The position numbers and the translations under genes are program-made. Below, one piece after another: positions 44,807-53,801 of a DNA stretch of 64,000 nucleotides (within the stretch, counting starts at the first letter, position 1; every line of letters begins with the position of its first letter). The DNA comes from Shouchella hunanensis (GTDB lineage Bacteria; Bacillota; Bacilli; Bacillales; Bacillaceae_D), in the NCBI RefSeq assembly GCF_028735875.1, contig NZ_CP117834.1, forward strand, positions 2,468,001-2,532,000, in the 5' to 3' direction. The notes beneath the pieces are model-generated. The model was given only the letters and a program-made list of their open reading frames with translations. It did not search any database and was not told where the DNA came from.

Positions 44807-45649
44807 ATGAAAACGCCCTTACTATTAGATGGAGTAGAAGTATCAAATCGCATTAAGGATGATCTTGCAAAAAGAGTGACAGCCCTGAATGAGAAAGGCA
44901 TCACTCCGTCCCTCGCAACCATTTTAGTAGGCGAAGATCCCTCTTCTGCTACTTATGTGCGAATGAAAGGAAATGCCTGTCGCAAGCTTGGGATGGAATC
45001 AAAGAAAATCGAAATGCCAACAGAAACAACTACGGAAGAGCTGTTAGCAACAATTAAGCAGTTAAATGAGGATGATACCGTTCATGGTATTTTATTGCAG
45101 CATCCTGTTCCTGAGCAAATTGATGAACGTGCTGCATTTGATGCGATCGCAATTGAAAAAGACGTAGATGGCGTTACCACTCTTGGATTTGCGCAAAATG
45201 CTTTCCATTTTGCCCAATACCCTTCATGTACGCCAGCCGCCATTATGGCTATTCTCGATCACTATGACTTACCAATCGAAGGGAAACATGCTGTTGTTGT
45301 TGGTAGAAGCCCGATTCTAGGTAAACCAGTATCCATGATGTTGCTCAATCGAAACGCAACGGTAACCATTTGTCATTCTCGCACAAGTGAGTTAGAAGCC
45401 CATGTCAAACAAGCGGACATTGTTGTTGCAGCTGTTGGTCGCCCTGAATTTATTAAAGGGGAATGGATCAAGCCGGGTGCCGTCGTACTTGATGCTGGTT
45501 ACAATAAAGGAAATGTTGGTGATTGTGACTACGATGGTTGTGCAGCCAATGCATCTGCCATTACGCCAGTGCCTGGAGGCGTTGGTCCTGTAACCATTTC
45601 AATGTTGTTAAAACATACGGTTGATGCAGCTGAACGAGCACAATTATAA
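44807..45649 (+). CDS. folD: FolD bifunctional methylene-THF dehydrogenase/cyclohydrolase
   Basis: 280 residues. Catalytic Tyr/Lys region [41 protein letters not shown], the NADP-binding [17 protein letters not shown] and [14 protein letters not shown] are all present. It makes 10-formyl-THF for purines and initiator tRNA formylation. Expression is likely raised through the ZTP riboswitch in its leader when formyl-THF is short. AAGGA lies eight bases before the ATG. Confidence 0.97.
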   Translation: MKTPLLLDGVEVSNRIKDDLAKRVTALNEKGITPSLATILVGEDPSSATYVRMKGNACRKLGMESKKIEMPTETTTEELLATIKQLNEDDTVHGILLQHPVPEQIDERAAFDAIAIEKDVDGVTTLGFAQNAFHFAQYPSCTPAAIMAILDHYDLPIEGKHAVVVGRSPILGKPVSMMLLNRNATVTICHSRTSELEAHVKQADIVVAAVGRPEFIKGEWIKPGAVVLDAGYNKGNVGDCDYDGCAANASAITPVPGGVGPVTISMLLKHTVDAAERAQL

Positions 45650-45658
45650 AAAGTGATG

Positions 45659-45697
45659 AGAGATTAAAGGTGAAAGAGTACCTTTGGTCTCTTTTTT
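45659..45697 (+). terminator. terminator of folD
   Basis: 13-base stem with two G-U pairs (45659-45671 with 45680-45692) and a T-run. Confidence 0.85.
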
Positions 45698-45726
45698 TGA
45701 TAGGCTAATTAAAGGGAGGTGGGGTT

Positions 45727-46629
45727 TTGAATGAGGTGTTGTACGAAATAACAAAGAGGTATCAACTTAAGGATCGTCAATTTGTTTGCATAGGTGGCTT
45801 TTACAATCATGTGTTTTCTAATGGTTCACATGTTGTAAAAGTGTTTCATGAAAACCAAGCGAATTCGGTGCAAATGGAGCATGAAATCAATGTAATGACA
45901 TACATGAATCAGCGAGGGATTCCTTCCGCAAGCGTTTTTCATTCAAATCGACAACGAACGTTTGAAGAAATCATGTATTGTGGCGAGCGTTATTTTTGCT
46001 TTGTACAGTCAAGAATAGAGGGTGAAACCATTGCCATTACTGATTTGTCGGGGGGGAATATAGCTGAGTGGGGTGCGCAAATAGGGGCAATCCATCACGC
46101 AGGAAAAGCATATAGCCACTATTATCCATTGAACCACTGGCATGAGGAATCCATTGTACAAACGGCTAGTATTGTACTTGACGATACACTACAAGCAGTG
46201 TGGCTTAATGTGTATAAGAAATTAACATCGTTAACGCAAGACGATTCAAGCTATGGACTGATCCATCATGATCTTCATCATGAAAATAGTCGTTTTCTCG
46301 GCAATAAAGCGTCAATCATTGATTTTGAGAGCACCATCCAGCATTGGTATATATATGATCTCGCAATAGCGATTTACCATGCATCACTGCATATTGAAAA
46401 AGACAAACGAGCTGATTGGTATGAATGGTTTTCCTCTATCATGCTGGAAGGCTATCAATCAACGTTCTCATTAGAAAAAAAGTGGGTAGATGAACTATCC
46501 TTCTTTATTTATTACCGCCAGTGGTACTCCTATCTATATTTCCAAGTACATCTAGAAAAAAATGAACAGGTTACCCAGATGTTAGAAAAGATGAAGTCTT
46601 ATCTAGCAGCTGAGAAAACCATTATTTAG
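45727..46629 (+). CDS. phosphotransferase (APH-like kinase) family protein
   Basis: 300 residues of the aminoglycoside phosphotransferase/choline kinase fold. Catalytic loop HHDLHHENSRF and metal-binding IIDFES are visible; the N-terminal ATP loop is GGFYNHVF. Such bacillal proteins are often called homoserine kinase-like or YtaA-like; substrate unknown and antibiotic resistance should not be assumed. TTG start with GGGAGGTG six to eight bases upstream. Confidence 0.8.
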   Translation: MNEVLYEITKRYQLKDRQFVCIGGFYNHVFSNGSHVVKVFHENQANSVQMEHEINVMTYMNQRGIPSASVFHSNRQRTFEEIMYCGERYFCFVQSRIEGETIAITDLSGGNIAEWGAQIGAIHHAGKAYSHYYPLNHWHEESIVQTASIVLDDTLQAVWLNVYKKLTSLTQDDSSYGLIHHDLHHENSRFLGNKASIIDFESTIQHWYIYDLAIAIYHASLHIEKDKRADWYEWFSSIMLEGYQSTFSLEKKWVDELSFFIYYRQWYSYLYFQVHLEKNEQVTQMLEKMKSYLAAEKTII

Positions 46630-46660
46630 AAAAGGATGAAGGATTATTTTTTATGTTGTC

Positions 46661-46792
46661 GTGATGATATGCCTCATTTTCTACTTATTTTATCAAATCA
46701 AGCAAATAAGAAAAGAAAATGAAGAACTGAAAAAACAGCAGATGCTCATCATTAAAATGCTTGAATATCAACTTGAAAGGGATTCGCGTTAA
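46661..46792 (+). CDS. small single-helix membrane protein
   Basis: About 43 residues from GTG 46661: a membrane helix (VMICLIFYLFYQI) followed by a charged coiled-coil-like tail (KQIRKENEELKKQQ). Layout resembles short DUF4083-type proteins. The start is unclear: AAGGATGAAGG lies near a non-standard ATT at 46643 in the same frame. Closed by a terminator just downstream. Confidence 0.45.
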   Translation: MMICLIFYLFYQIKQIRKENEELKKQQMLIIKMLEYQLERDSR

Positions 46793-46793
46793 A

Positions 46794-46834
46794 AAAAGAC
46801 CAGTTGCCTAAGAATAGTGCAAACTGGTCTTTTT
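46794..46834. terminator. bidirectional terminator
   Basis: AAAAGACCAGTT (46794-46805) with AACTGGTCTTTT (46822-46833). Serves the plus-strand small gene and the minus-strand hydrolase. Confidence 0.88.
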
Positions 46835-48112
46835 CGTATGCGCAAATAAGAAGTCTTGCACATAGTGCCACGTTTCTCTGGCGGCATCGGCATTCCCTTT
46901 TTTCGTGCCGCCAAAATCCATTATCATGCCACCTCCAACATGCATATAGGTTGAAGTTGGCATACCTGGTAGCCCATAGGGGAAGGCAAGGAAATGGCCA
47001 CCTTCCTCATAATACAGGTGTTTGTTGTCCGTTCGTTTGCCATGAAGTTCGTGTTGAACCATTCGAGCATAATCAGCAGACGGCCAACATTCGTCTTTTT
47101 CACCTGCAATGGTTAGTAGAGGAGCATTCACTTGCTCAACTGGAATTCGAATAGCGTCTAAATTTGTTGCTTTTGCTTGTGAGAGAGACCAGATTGGTAA
47201 GAAAGAAAAAGGCTTACGTGTAAGTATGCTTTTCCCGATGTTAAGAAAATGCTTTGCTGTGTAAGTGAATTTCAAGTAAGGCAGTGGTGCATTCTGTTGT
47301 GTCCAGGCTGGAATTGGTGCATAAATCGTGTTACGTAATCCGGATGTTACATAAGCTCCTGGAGCTCCGGCAATAACCGATTGATAGTCGTCGTAAGTGG
47401 AAGCAAGCAGTAAGGCGAGTTCGCCACCTCTGGAGTAGCCAATAAGCGAAACGGTGTTATCTGCGGCATCATGGGATTTAAGCCAAAGGGTAGCTTTTTG
47501 AAAATATTCTAAGGGAATGTTTTCAAGATCTTTCGATACACCTTCCGCTCCAAAATAAGCAAGAGACAATACAGTATAGCCTTTCGATGCAAGAAGTGCA
47601 GCAGCATGTTCATTTACACCACCATCAGATCCGCCTACTACTAATACACCTGGGAAAGCTTGGGCAGTATCAGGGTGGAAGAGGGTGCCAACTAGTTCTG
47701 CTTCGTGGACAGGCACGCGTTTAACGGTTTCATCATAAAATTTTCTATGTACATGAGCTGTATCTAATAGCTTTCCAGAAGAGTCTTCAAGTGTAAATGA
47801 GTAGGTAAGCGGCTCAGCGTTCCACTTATCAAAATAATCACCGTGCTTTTTCCCAATCCGCTCCATTGACCAGACTAAACCTTCTGCATCAATGCCTTTG
47901 TAACTTCCGGACAAGGGAGCTGTTGAAGCAAGGTGGAGATTCCCATCTTGATTCGCTTCATATAATGCGCTAGCCTCAAAGATTGCATCATTGTCATCTT
48001 TCGTTTGTACTTTAATGGTTACTTTTTGCTTTGGCATTAAGTCATAAACGGATAGTTGTAATGGTTGATCGATGAGTGCACGAATAGGTGTTACGACAAT
48101 ACGAGGGGTCAT
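46808..48112 (-). CDS. BAAT/acyl-CoA thioester hydrolase family protein
   Basis: 434 residues. N-terminal beta-sandwich (RIVVTPIRALIDQPLQLSVY) and a C-terminal alpha/beta-hydrolase with nucleophile serine in IGYSRGGELAL, acid in IAGEKDECWPS and histidine in EEGGHFLAFPYG. This matches the acyl-CoA thioesterase / bile-acid-CoA:amino-acid transferase family; in bacteria the substrate is usually unknown. The ATG at 48112 follows AAAGGAG and is preferred over 48178. Confidence 0.87.
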   Translation of the reverse strand: MTPRIVVTPIRALIDQPLQLSVYDLMPKQKVTIKVQTKDDNDAIFEASALYEANQDGNLHLASTAPLSGSYKGIDAEGLVWSMERIGKKHGDYFDKWNAEPLTYSFTLEDSSGKLLDTAHVHRKFYDETVKRVPVHEAELVGTLFHPDTAQAFPGVLVVGGSDGGVNEHAAALLASKGYTVLSLAYFGAEGVSKDLENIPLEYFQKATLWLKSHDAADNTVSLIGYSRGGELALLLASTYDDYQSVIAGAPGAYVTSGLRNTIYAPIPAWTQQNAPLPYLKFTYTAKHFLNIGKSILTRKPFSFLPIWSLSQAKATNLDAIRIPVEQVNAPLLTIAGEKDECWPSADYARMVQHELHGKRTDNKHLYYEEGGHFLAFPYGLPGMPTSTYMHVGGGMIMDFGGTKKGNADAARETWHYVQDFLFAHTKKTSLHYS

Positions 48113-48221
48113 TGGTAAAACTCCTTTCAAATGGTCTGTAATCAATCTATACGTTAGGAAAAGTGAAAATGTTCCCAATACCGAAAAAAGCCTAAGTGCT
48201 TGGACACTTAGGCCTTCTTAA

Positions 48222-48521
48222 TTAGACTTCTACAGCAACGATTTGGTCACAGCAGATTGTAATGATGCGAACTTTTTTCTTATCACATTTACAGTGGTCG
48301 TGAGAGTGACAATCAGCATTTGCTAATTCAACTGTATCACCATCAATACCTACAAAGCTACCAGTAACTTTGTCTCCACCTTTTAAAATGACTTTTACAT
48401 GCTCACCGCGCGCGATGTTTTTGAAAAATGTTTCGCAACCGCAGTCTCCAGAACCGTAATTATTTGAACCGTAATTTCCACAGCCACAAGAATTGTAGCC
48501 GTAATTATTTCCGTAACCCAT
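48222..48521 (-). CDS. spore-coat-like Gly/Tyr/Asn-rich protein, copy 1
   Basis: 99 residues: a Gly-Tyr-Asn-Cys-rich head (MGYGNNYGYNSCGCGNYG) and a compact beta domain (GEHVKVILKGGDKVTGSFVG to ITICCDQIVAVEV) with a Cys/His-rich insert (DCHSHDHCKC) that could bind metal. Probably a spore surface protein, by composition. AAGGAG precedes the ATG at 48521. It is a tandem paralogue of the next gene upstream. Confidence 0.7.
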   Translation of the reverse strand: MGYGNNYGYNSCGCGNYGSNNYGSGDCGCETFFKNIARGEHVKVILKGGDKVTGSFVGIDGDTVELANADCHSHDHCKCDKKKVRIITICCDQIVAVEV

Positions 48522-48565
48522 TTTTAATTTCTCCTTCCGCATAATCCTATTATTTTTTGAAACCA

Positions 48566-48820
48566 TTAAACTTCTACTGCTGCGATGTCGTCACAACAAA
48601 TCGTAACGATTCTCGCTTTTTTACATTTATCGTCGCAATCAACGTTTGCTAGATTTACCACGTTGCCACGTACATCTACAAATTCACCTTTAATTTTACC
48701 GCCGCCTTTAAGAATCACTTTTACGTGTTCTCCACGAGCGATGTGTTTGAATAAAGTAGAGCAGTCACAACCGTTTGAATTCGAATAATCAGAGTAACTT
48801 CCTCCGTAACCATAACCCAT
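48566..48820 (-). CDS. spore-coat-like Gly/Tyr-rich protein, copy 2
   Basis: 84 residues, same layout as copy 1: head MGYGYGGSYSDYSNSNGCDC, shared core FKHIARGEHVKVILKGG and ending VTICCDDIAAVEV, with a shorter Cys insert. GGGAGGC precedes the ATG. The two genes lie 44 bases apart on the same strand and look like a local duplication that has diverged in the heads. Confidence 0.7.
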   Translation of the reverse strand: MGYGYGGSYSDYSNSNGCDCSTLFKHIARGEHVKVILKGGGKIKGEFVDVRGNVVNLANVDCDDKCKKARIVTICCDDIAAVEV

Positions 48821-48961
48821 TAGTGTCGCCTCCCTTCGCTTTGCTATGTTAATACTGTATGTAGAGAATTCTTTCATGCATAGGCAATAGAAAGGGGACA
48901 AACGCTCGTTTTTACTAGATTAGGTCAAATGCATAGAAGAGAAGGTCGGAATAAAGTCCAA

Positions 48962-49834
48962 TCAATCTAAGGATAATGCGTGTTTAATAAAGCGTTTTGT
49001 GTTTTTCGTAACAGGAACGCCTTGACGATGGATGAAGGAAAATTGTCTTTCGGTCTGCAAGTTTAAATGGTTTAACACTTGAAGGGATCCATTGCGGAGT
49101 TCTTCTTGAATAGCCGATTCTGAAATAAAAGCCAAGCCTAGCCCATTTTTAACCCCTTCCTTAATACCTTGAGTGGAGCTGATGGTGATGGAGGAGTGTA
49201 TGGTGAGTTGAAAGGTTTCGATTAATGTTTCAAATGATTCTCTTGTACCGGATCCCTCTTCTCTTATAACCCAGCTTTGATTTTGAAGATCATTTATTGT
49301 TTGATAGTGCTCAACATCGCGGGTTGAACAGATGATGACAAGCTGGTCATGTTTAAAAGGTGTTTGTTCAATGTTTTTTGCCTTAATGGTCCCTTCAACA
49401 AGGCCAAAGTCGACGTCAAAGTGCTGCACCTTTTGCATAATTGTATCCGTATTGGCAATTGTAATAGCAAATGTCAGGTTTGGATAAAGCCCTTTTAAAG
49501 ATGCAATCATTTGTGGCAATAGATATTCACCAATCGTGAAGCTGGCACCAATTTTCAACAGCCCTGAAGCTTCGTGATGGCGAGCGTACAAGCTTTCTTG
49601 GATGTTGCGATAAATGTGTTGAATCTTTAAAGCTTCTTTATAAAAGAAATGACCATCTTCGGTAAGATAGATCTGTCTCGTTGTTCTTCTAATAAATTGA
49701 GTTTGAAACTGATTTTCAAGATTTTTGATCTGCACACTTACAGTAGGTTGTGAAAGGGAACGTTTCTCCGCTGTTTTTGTAAAATTTTTTTCTTGTACAA
49801 GTGTAATAAACGTCTCTATTTCATCAATATTCAT
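48962..49834 (-). CDS. LysR-family transcriptional regulator
   Basis: 290 residues. N-terminal winged helix (ETFITLVQEKNFTKTAEKRS, SQPTVSVQIKNLE) and periplasmic-binding-like effector domain (LLKIGASFTIGEYLLPQM). Most like the CysL/YeiE group. It is divergent from the YeiH transporter with a shared 100-base spacer, so it probably activates that gene in response to a small anion. Confidence 0.88.
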   Translation of the reverse strand: MNIDEIETFITLVQEKNFTKTAEKRSLSQPTVSVQIKNLENQFQTQFIRRTTRQIYLTEDGHFFYKEALKIQHIYRNIQESLYARHHEASGLLKIGASFTIGEYLLPQMIASLKGLYPNLTFAITIANTDTIMQKVQHFDVDFGLVEGTIKAKNIEQTPFKHDQLVIICSTRDVEHYQTINDLQNQSWVIREEGSGTRESFETLIETFQLTIHSSITISSTQGIKEGVKNGLGLAFISESAIQEELRNGSLQVLNHLNLQTERQFSFIHRQGVPVTKNTKRFIKHALSLD

Positions 49835-49912
49835 TGTACTACCTCATTTTTATTATTTTTTTTAATAAATGTTATTATACTTATTCATTTTACAAATAGC
49901 GAGGAGGTTCTT
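49835..49912. promoter_or_regulatory. divergent LysR/yeiH control region
   Basis: Very AT-rich spacer with TATACT at 49876-49881 on the plus strand but no good -35 box, as expected for an activated promoter. The operator was not resolved. Confidence 0.35.
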
Positions 49913-49940
49913 ATGATTAAGTGGTTAGGGAGTGAACAAC

Positions 49941-50927
49941 ATGAATACACAGAAGGCTATCGGAATAGGGTTAACCGCTTTACTTGCCACGGTAGCCACT
50001 TTGCTAGCAAAAGTGCCAGGATTAACAATAGTTGGTCCGTTAATTCTGGCGATCGTAATTGGAATGATTGTGGGGAATTATACAAAGGCGGCTCAGAATG
50101 TTGGAGAGGGAATTGCGTTTTCTTCAAAGGTTCTTTTACGAGCAGGAATTATCTTACTTGGGCTCCGGTTGAATTTTTTTGCCATACAAGGTTTGGGTAT
50201 AAGTGGTCTTCTTTATGCCATCGTTTTAAGCGCTATCGCTTTTCTAACTGTATATGGGATAAGCAGGAAATTGAGAATTGATCCTTCATTTGCCGTTCTG
50301 CTCGCAGGCGGAACAGCCATATGCGGTGCTGCGGCCATTGCTGCTATTGCGCCAGTAATAAAAGCACAGGAAAAAGCAGTTGCTTTATCCATTGCGACGA
50401 TCGCGTTACTAGGAACGTTTTTTACACTTATCTATACTGGACTTTATCCACTTCTTTTACCACAAGGTGAACAGTACGGTATCTTTGTAGGTGGAACGTT
50501 ACATGAGATTGCCCATGTCGTTGCAGCTTCTTCAATTGGTGGGATCGAAGCCGAAAATCATGCCATCATTGTAAAAATGCTTCGAGTTATGTTATTACTA
50601 CCGCTGATGATCTTCATAATGTGGTGGTTTGAACGGAAGAAAAAGGTCGCTCAATCTTTTTCGTTTCGAAAGTTACCAATCCCATGGTTTGTCTTCGGTT
50701 TTTTAGCAATGAGCCTCGTGCAAACGTTTGGTTTCTTACATGAAAATGTTGTACAGTGGTTACTTGGCATTGCCTATTTCTTGTTAGCGATGGCAATGGC
50801 GGGTCTTGGCTTAAATGTGAAGTTTCGTGCTTTTCAAGAAGTGGGACCCCGTTTGTTTTTAGCAGGACTAGGGGGGACAATTGTTTTAGTTCTTTTTGGC
50901 GCACTACTTATTCCACTCTTATTCTAA
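49941..50927 (+). CDS. YeiH/UPF0324 family putative sulfate exporter
   Basis: 328 residues, about ten membrane helices, with the family's LLRAGIILLGLRLNF and GGTAICGAAAIAAIAPVIKA and the HEIAHVVAA segment. YeiH proteins are linked to sulfur-anion export or tolerance. A GGGAG lies eight bases before the ATG at 49941. A stronger ribosome site and ATG at 49913 open a different frame, discussed as a finding. Confidence 0.85.
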   Translation: MNTQKAIGIGLTALLATVATLLAKVPGLTIVGPLILAIVIGMIVGNYTKAAQNVGEGIAFSSKVLLRAGIILLGLRLNFFAIQGLGISGLLYAIVLSAIAFLTVYGISRKLRIDPSFAVLLAGGTAICGAAAIAAIAPVIKAQEKAVALSIATIALLGTFFTLIYTGLYPLLLPQGEQYGIFVGGTLHEIAHVVAASSIGGIEAENHAIIVKMLRVMLLLPLMIFIMWWFERKKKVAQSFSFRKLPIPWFVFGFLAMSLVQTFGFLHENVVQWLLGIAYFLLAMAMAGLGLNVKFRAFQEVGPRLFLAGLGGTIVLVLFGALLIPLLF

Positions 50928-50942
50928 AATCGCCACTCGGTT

Positions 50943-50972
50943 AAAGCCATTACCATTCAGGTAGTGGTTTTT
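50943..50972 (+). terminator. terminator after yeiH
   Basis: 12-base stem with two G-U pairs (50943-50954 with 50960-50971), five-base loop, ending in TTTTT. Confidence 0.8.
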
Positions 50973-51006
50973 CTAATATCAGCCTCTAGACTGAGAACTA
51001 AATCGT

Positions 51007-51028
51007 TCTTCAGCTCGTTTCGAAGAAT
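51007..51028 (+). promoter_or_regulatory. candidate LiaR site upstream of liaI
   Basis: TTCTTC and GAAGAA form a perfect six-base inverted repeat with a ten-base centre, upstream of TATGCT (51041-51046), which lacks a good -35 box. An activator-dependent lia promoter would look like this; the match to a LiaR box is untested. Confidence 0.35.
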
Positions 51029-51076
51029 TGGTCAGAATCGTATGCTAGTAGTAACAAATCGACAGGAGGTGACGTA

Positions 51077-51376
51077 ATGACAACAAAAGGATGGATCATT
51101 CTCGGTGCTGTTGCACTTTCCATCATCTTGCTTTCATCATTAGGAGCGATGTTAGGATTAGTAGCAGGTGCTGGACTTGCTTACTTAGGGTGGCGTCAAG
51201 CAACATTAAGTGAAGCCGTCGTGATGAAGGTACTTTGGTGGGTTGTACTCGTTATTGGTGTCCTAGTAGGCATTAGTAGTTTGCCAGGAATTATTGGAGT
51301 CGTAGCGCTTTACTTGCTGCTAAAGCTTTACGACAAATGGAAAGAAACAAAAGATTATTCTTATGATAAATTTTAA
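51077..51376 (+). CDS. liaI: LiaI-like membrane protein
   Basis: 99 residues, three to four hydrophobic helices (GWIILGAVALSIILLSSLG, GLVAGAGLAYLGW, VVLVIGVLVGISSLPG) and a short charged tail. LiaI is the membrane anchor for the PspA-like LiaH at the stressed envelope. The call rests on position before LiaH, LiaF, LiaS and LiaR. ACAGGAGG precedes the ATG. Confidence 0.72.
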   Translation: MTTKGWIILGAVALSIILLSSLGAMLGLVAGAGLAYLGWRQATLSEAVVMKVLWWVVLVIGVLVGISSLPGIIGVVALYLLLKLYDKWKETKDYSYDKF

Positions 51377-51395
51377 TGAATGCAGGAGGTAGAAG

Positions 51396-52001
51396 ATGTC
51401 AATCTTAAAGCAAATAAAAGAGCAAGTATCAGCTGATATTGAAGCAGTATTAGAGAAAAGTAAAAAGAAGCCGGTAATGGATGAAAAGAGAGGTCAAGAA
51501 GCCAAGCAGCTTGATAAGCAAATGAAGTTATGGAAAGAAACAGTAAAGAAACAGCAAGAGCTTGAGCAGTATTTCTATAATGAGTGGCAAGAAGCAGAGA
51601 CTATGCTAAAGAAGCGAAAAGAACAATTGGTCATTGCGGAACAATCGCAAGCGACGGATTTAATCGAACGAGCGAATTTTGAAATAAACGGTTATCAGGA
51701 GTTGGCTCGTGAGTACAAGGAATCTTATGAAGAACAGCGTGAGCGTGTGAATAAGCTCGAAGAAAAAGGAAGAGAGCTTTACTTCCTAAAAAAGAAAATG
51801 GAACGAATGAAGCTTACTGATTTTGCAAGAGCTGAAGAATCACGTGCTGAATCGCATGCGTCAAAATGGACCTATTATGCAGAAGAAAATGATGAATTTG
51901 AAGCATATGAGGAAGACAAAAGTGATCACGAGCCAAGACAGGTTCTTGATTTTGATAAAGAAATAAAAAAACTTGCTGAAAAGCAGGAGAACGAAAAGTA
52001 G
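51396..52001 (+). CDS. liaH: LiaH, PspA/IM30-family protein
   Basis: 201 residues, almost wholly alpha-helical coiled coil (MSILKQIKEQVSADIEAVLE, EEQRERVNKLEEKGRELYFL), shorter than PspA but as in LiaH. Forms rings that protect the membrane from cell-wall antibiotics. The acidic tail (NDEFEAYEEDKSDHE) is a local feature. GGAGG precedes the ATG; 19 bases after liaI. Confidence 0.82.
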   Translation: MSILKQIKEQVSADIEAVLEKSKKKPVMDEKRGQEAKQLDKQMKLWKETVKKQQELEQYFYNEWQEAETMLKKRKEQLVIAEQSQATDLIERANFEINGYQELAREYKESYEEQRERVNKLEEKGRELYFLKKKMERMKLTDFARAEESRAESHASKWTYYAEENDEFEAYEEDKSDHEPRQVLDFDKEIKKLAEKQENEK

Positions 52002-52050
52002 TTTGTAGTATACTAAAGGCTGATTACAAACGCAGAGGAGGGCAAAGAGA

Positions 52051-52758
52051 GTGAAGCGAAACCGAACAGATTATGTTGCCTATATTTTCTTTGCCCTGCT
52101 TGCTGCAACGGCATTAGAGCTACTTATTAATGTAGCTCCGTTTATTGTATTAGTAGGATCTGCGGCGATGATTTATTATGGCTTAAAGCGAATGAGCAAG
52201 CAAAAAGGTAAATTCCTGTTCTACGGAGGACTGGTCATCTTTATCTTAACGCTGTTGTCTTCGTTTTTCTTTTTACTAATGGTCTTTGGTGCATTGTTTT
52301 ACATGCTTTACTTGTTTTGGGAAAAAGCAAGTAAACCAACTAAAATGGAAATAGCGATTAATGAACAAGCTTCGAATGATAGTCGAGAGGCGTTTGTTAA
52401 AAACACCTTCCTCGGAGATCAGCAATTAAACCATGAAGGGTTTCGCAGTGATGATATTAATATCCACACAGGTATTGGTACAACGGAAATTCATTTTGAA
52501 AACACAGTCCTCCCAAAAGGAGACACGATTGTCATTATCCGGGGTTTTATTGGGAGTACCAAACTCTATGTGCCTTATGATGCAGGTGTATCTGTGGAGC
52601 ACGCTTGTTTATTTGGTCAGACAGATCTATTTGGAAACCATAAAATAGGGTTTAATCAAAACGTAAAAGTCGTTAATGACTCGTATCAAGATGCTCCTCG
52701 GCGACTGCGAATTTATACGTCCATTGTTGCTGGAGATATTGAGGTGATGTATCGATGA
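52051..52758 (+). CDS. liaF: LiaF, inhibitor of the LiaRS system
   Basis: 235 residues. N-terminal membrane helices (IFFALLAATALELLI, IFILTLLSSFFFLLM) and C-terminal beta domain (INIHTGIGTTEIHFENTVLP to IVIIRGFIGSTKLYVPYD), the LiaF/DUF2154 pattern. Keeps LiaS inactive without stress. GTG start with GGAGGG eight bases upstream. The stop overlaps liaS (ATGA). Confidence 0.9.
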   Translation: MKRNRTDYVAYIFFALLAATALELLINVAPFIVLVGSAAMIYYGLKRMSKQKGKFLFYGGLVIFILTLLSSFFFLLMVFGALFYMLYLFWEKASKPTKMEIAINEQASNDSREAFVKNTFLGDQQLNHEGFRSDDINIHTGIGTTEIHFENTVLPKGDTIVIIRGFIGSTKLYVPYDAGVSVEHACLFGQTDLFGNHKIGFNQNVKVVNDSYQDAPRRLRIYTSIVAGDIEVMYR

Positions 52759-53801
52759 AGGCCGTCCGTTCTGTTGGTATGATTGTCTTTTTCGTGCCAT
52801 TACTTCTAGTAGGCTTACTTTTCTATTATGTTGAAAAAAACGGTTTAGTTAAATGGGAACAGCTATTGATTCGAAATGAATTAACGTATAACGTGCCGAT
52901 TTTCGTATGGCTTATTCTGTTTTTTATAGTACTTGCACTGATTGTCTACAGCATGCTTGCTGTTATTTGGAAAAAAGACGTTCGTGCGTTACACGCTACG
53001 TTAGTGCATGTTGCCAATGGCAATACAAAGGAAAGCAAACAGCAGCTCAATCAAGTGTCTAGTGATTTTAATGATGCTAAAATGCTTATTGCAGAACTTG
53101 AAACAAGAGTTCGTAATCAAGCTGACCGTTCCCAACGTGTGATGGAACAATGGGCGGAAAATGAGTCGAAGCTGAGATCGGAACTTGTCTTTAAAGAGCG
53201 ACAACGGATTGCAAGAGAACTACATGATTCGGTTTCACAGCAGCTTTATGCCGCATCGATGTTATTATCTGCAGCAGTTAATCAAAAAAACGTCGATGTA
53301 GTAGCGTTACAGACTCGGTGCGAACAAATTGAAAAAGTTGTGAATGATGCACAGAATGATATGAGAGCGCTTTTGCTCCAGTTACGGCCTATTCAATTGG
53401 AGAATCAGTCGTTTAAAGAAGGCGTAGAACAATTAACAGCAGATTTAGCAGAGAAGCACCAGATTGATTTTTCGGTTCGTATTCGCTCTCTTTCCCTTAA
53501 ACCAGGTGTGGAGGATCAGTTATTCCGCATTACGCAAGAAGCCATTGCCAACGCGCTACGTCATGCTGAAGCAAATGAAATTAGCGTGTTCTATGAGCGG
53601 TATGACGACTTTGCTTTACTAAAAATTACTGATGACGGCAAAGGCTTTAACCAGACGTCTTCGCCACACGGTTACGGTCTACATAGTATGGAAGAGCGTG
53701 CAGAGGAAATTGGTGGGATGTTACGAATGATTAGTGTAGAAGGACAAGGAACGAGTATTGAAGTGAAAGTACCGATTATAGAAGGAGGGGAAACGACGTG
53801 A
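52755..53801 (+). CDS. liaS: LiaS sensor histidine kinase
   Basis: 348 residues. Two N-terminal membrane helices with a short external loop, the intramembrane-sensing design. HisKA_3 box RQRIARELHDSVSQQL with phospho-acceptor His157, and an HATPase domain (QEAIANALRHAEA, ITDDGKGFN, GYGLHSMEERAEEIGG). Phosphorylates LiaR upon cell-wall stress. Overlaps liaF and liaR by four bases each. Confidence 0.93.
   Translation: MKAVRSVGMIVFFVPLLLVGLLFYYVEKNGLVKWEQLLIRNELTYNVPIFVWLILFFIVLALIVYSMLAVIWKKDVRALHATLVHVANGNTKESKQQLNQVSSDFNDAKMLIAELETRVRNQADRSQRVMEQWAENESKLRSELVFKERQRIARELHDSVSQQLYAASMLLSAAVNQKNVDVVALQTRCEQIEKVVNDAQNDMRALLLQLRPIQLENQSFKEGVEQLTADLAEKHQIDFSVRIRSLSLKPGVEDQLFRITQEAIANALRHAEANEISVFYERYDDFALLKITDDGKGFNQTSSPHGYGLHSMEERAEEIGGMLRMISVEGQGTSIEVKVPIIEGGETT

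Noticed and set aside
45727..46629. Aminoglycoside-resistance gene
   Set aside because: Only the general kinase fold is shared; no specific resistance family could be recognised.
49793..50281. 162-codon plus frame overlapping yeiH
   Set aside because: Composition is not protein-like beyond the first ~10 residues and it overlaps a conserved transporter; only its start region is kept as a question.
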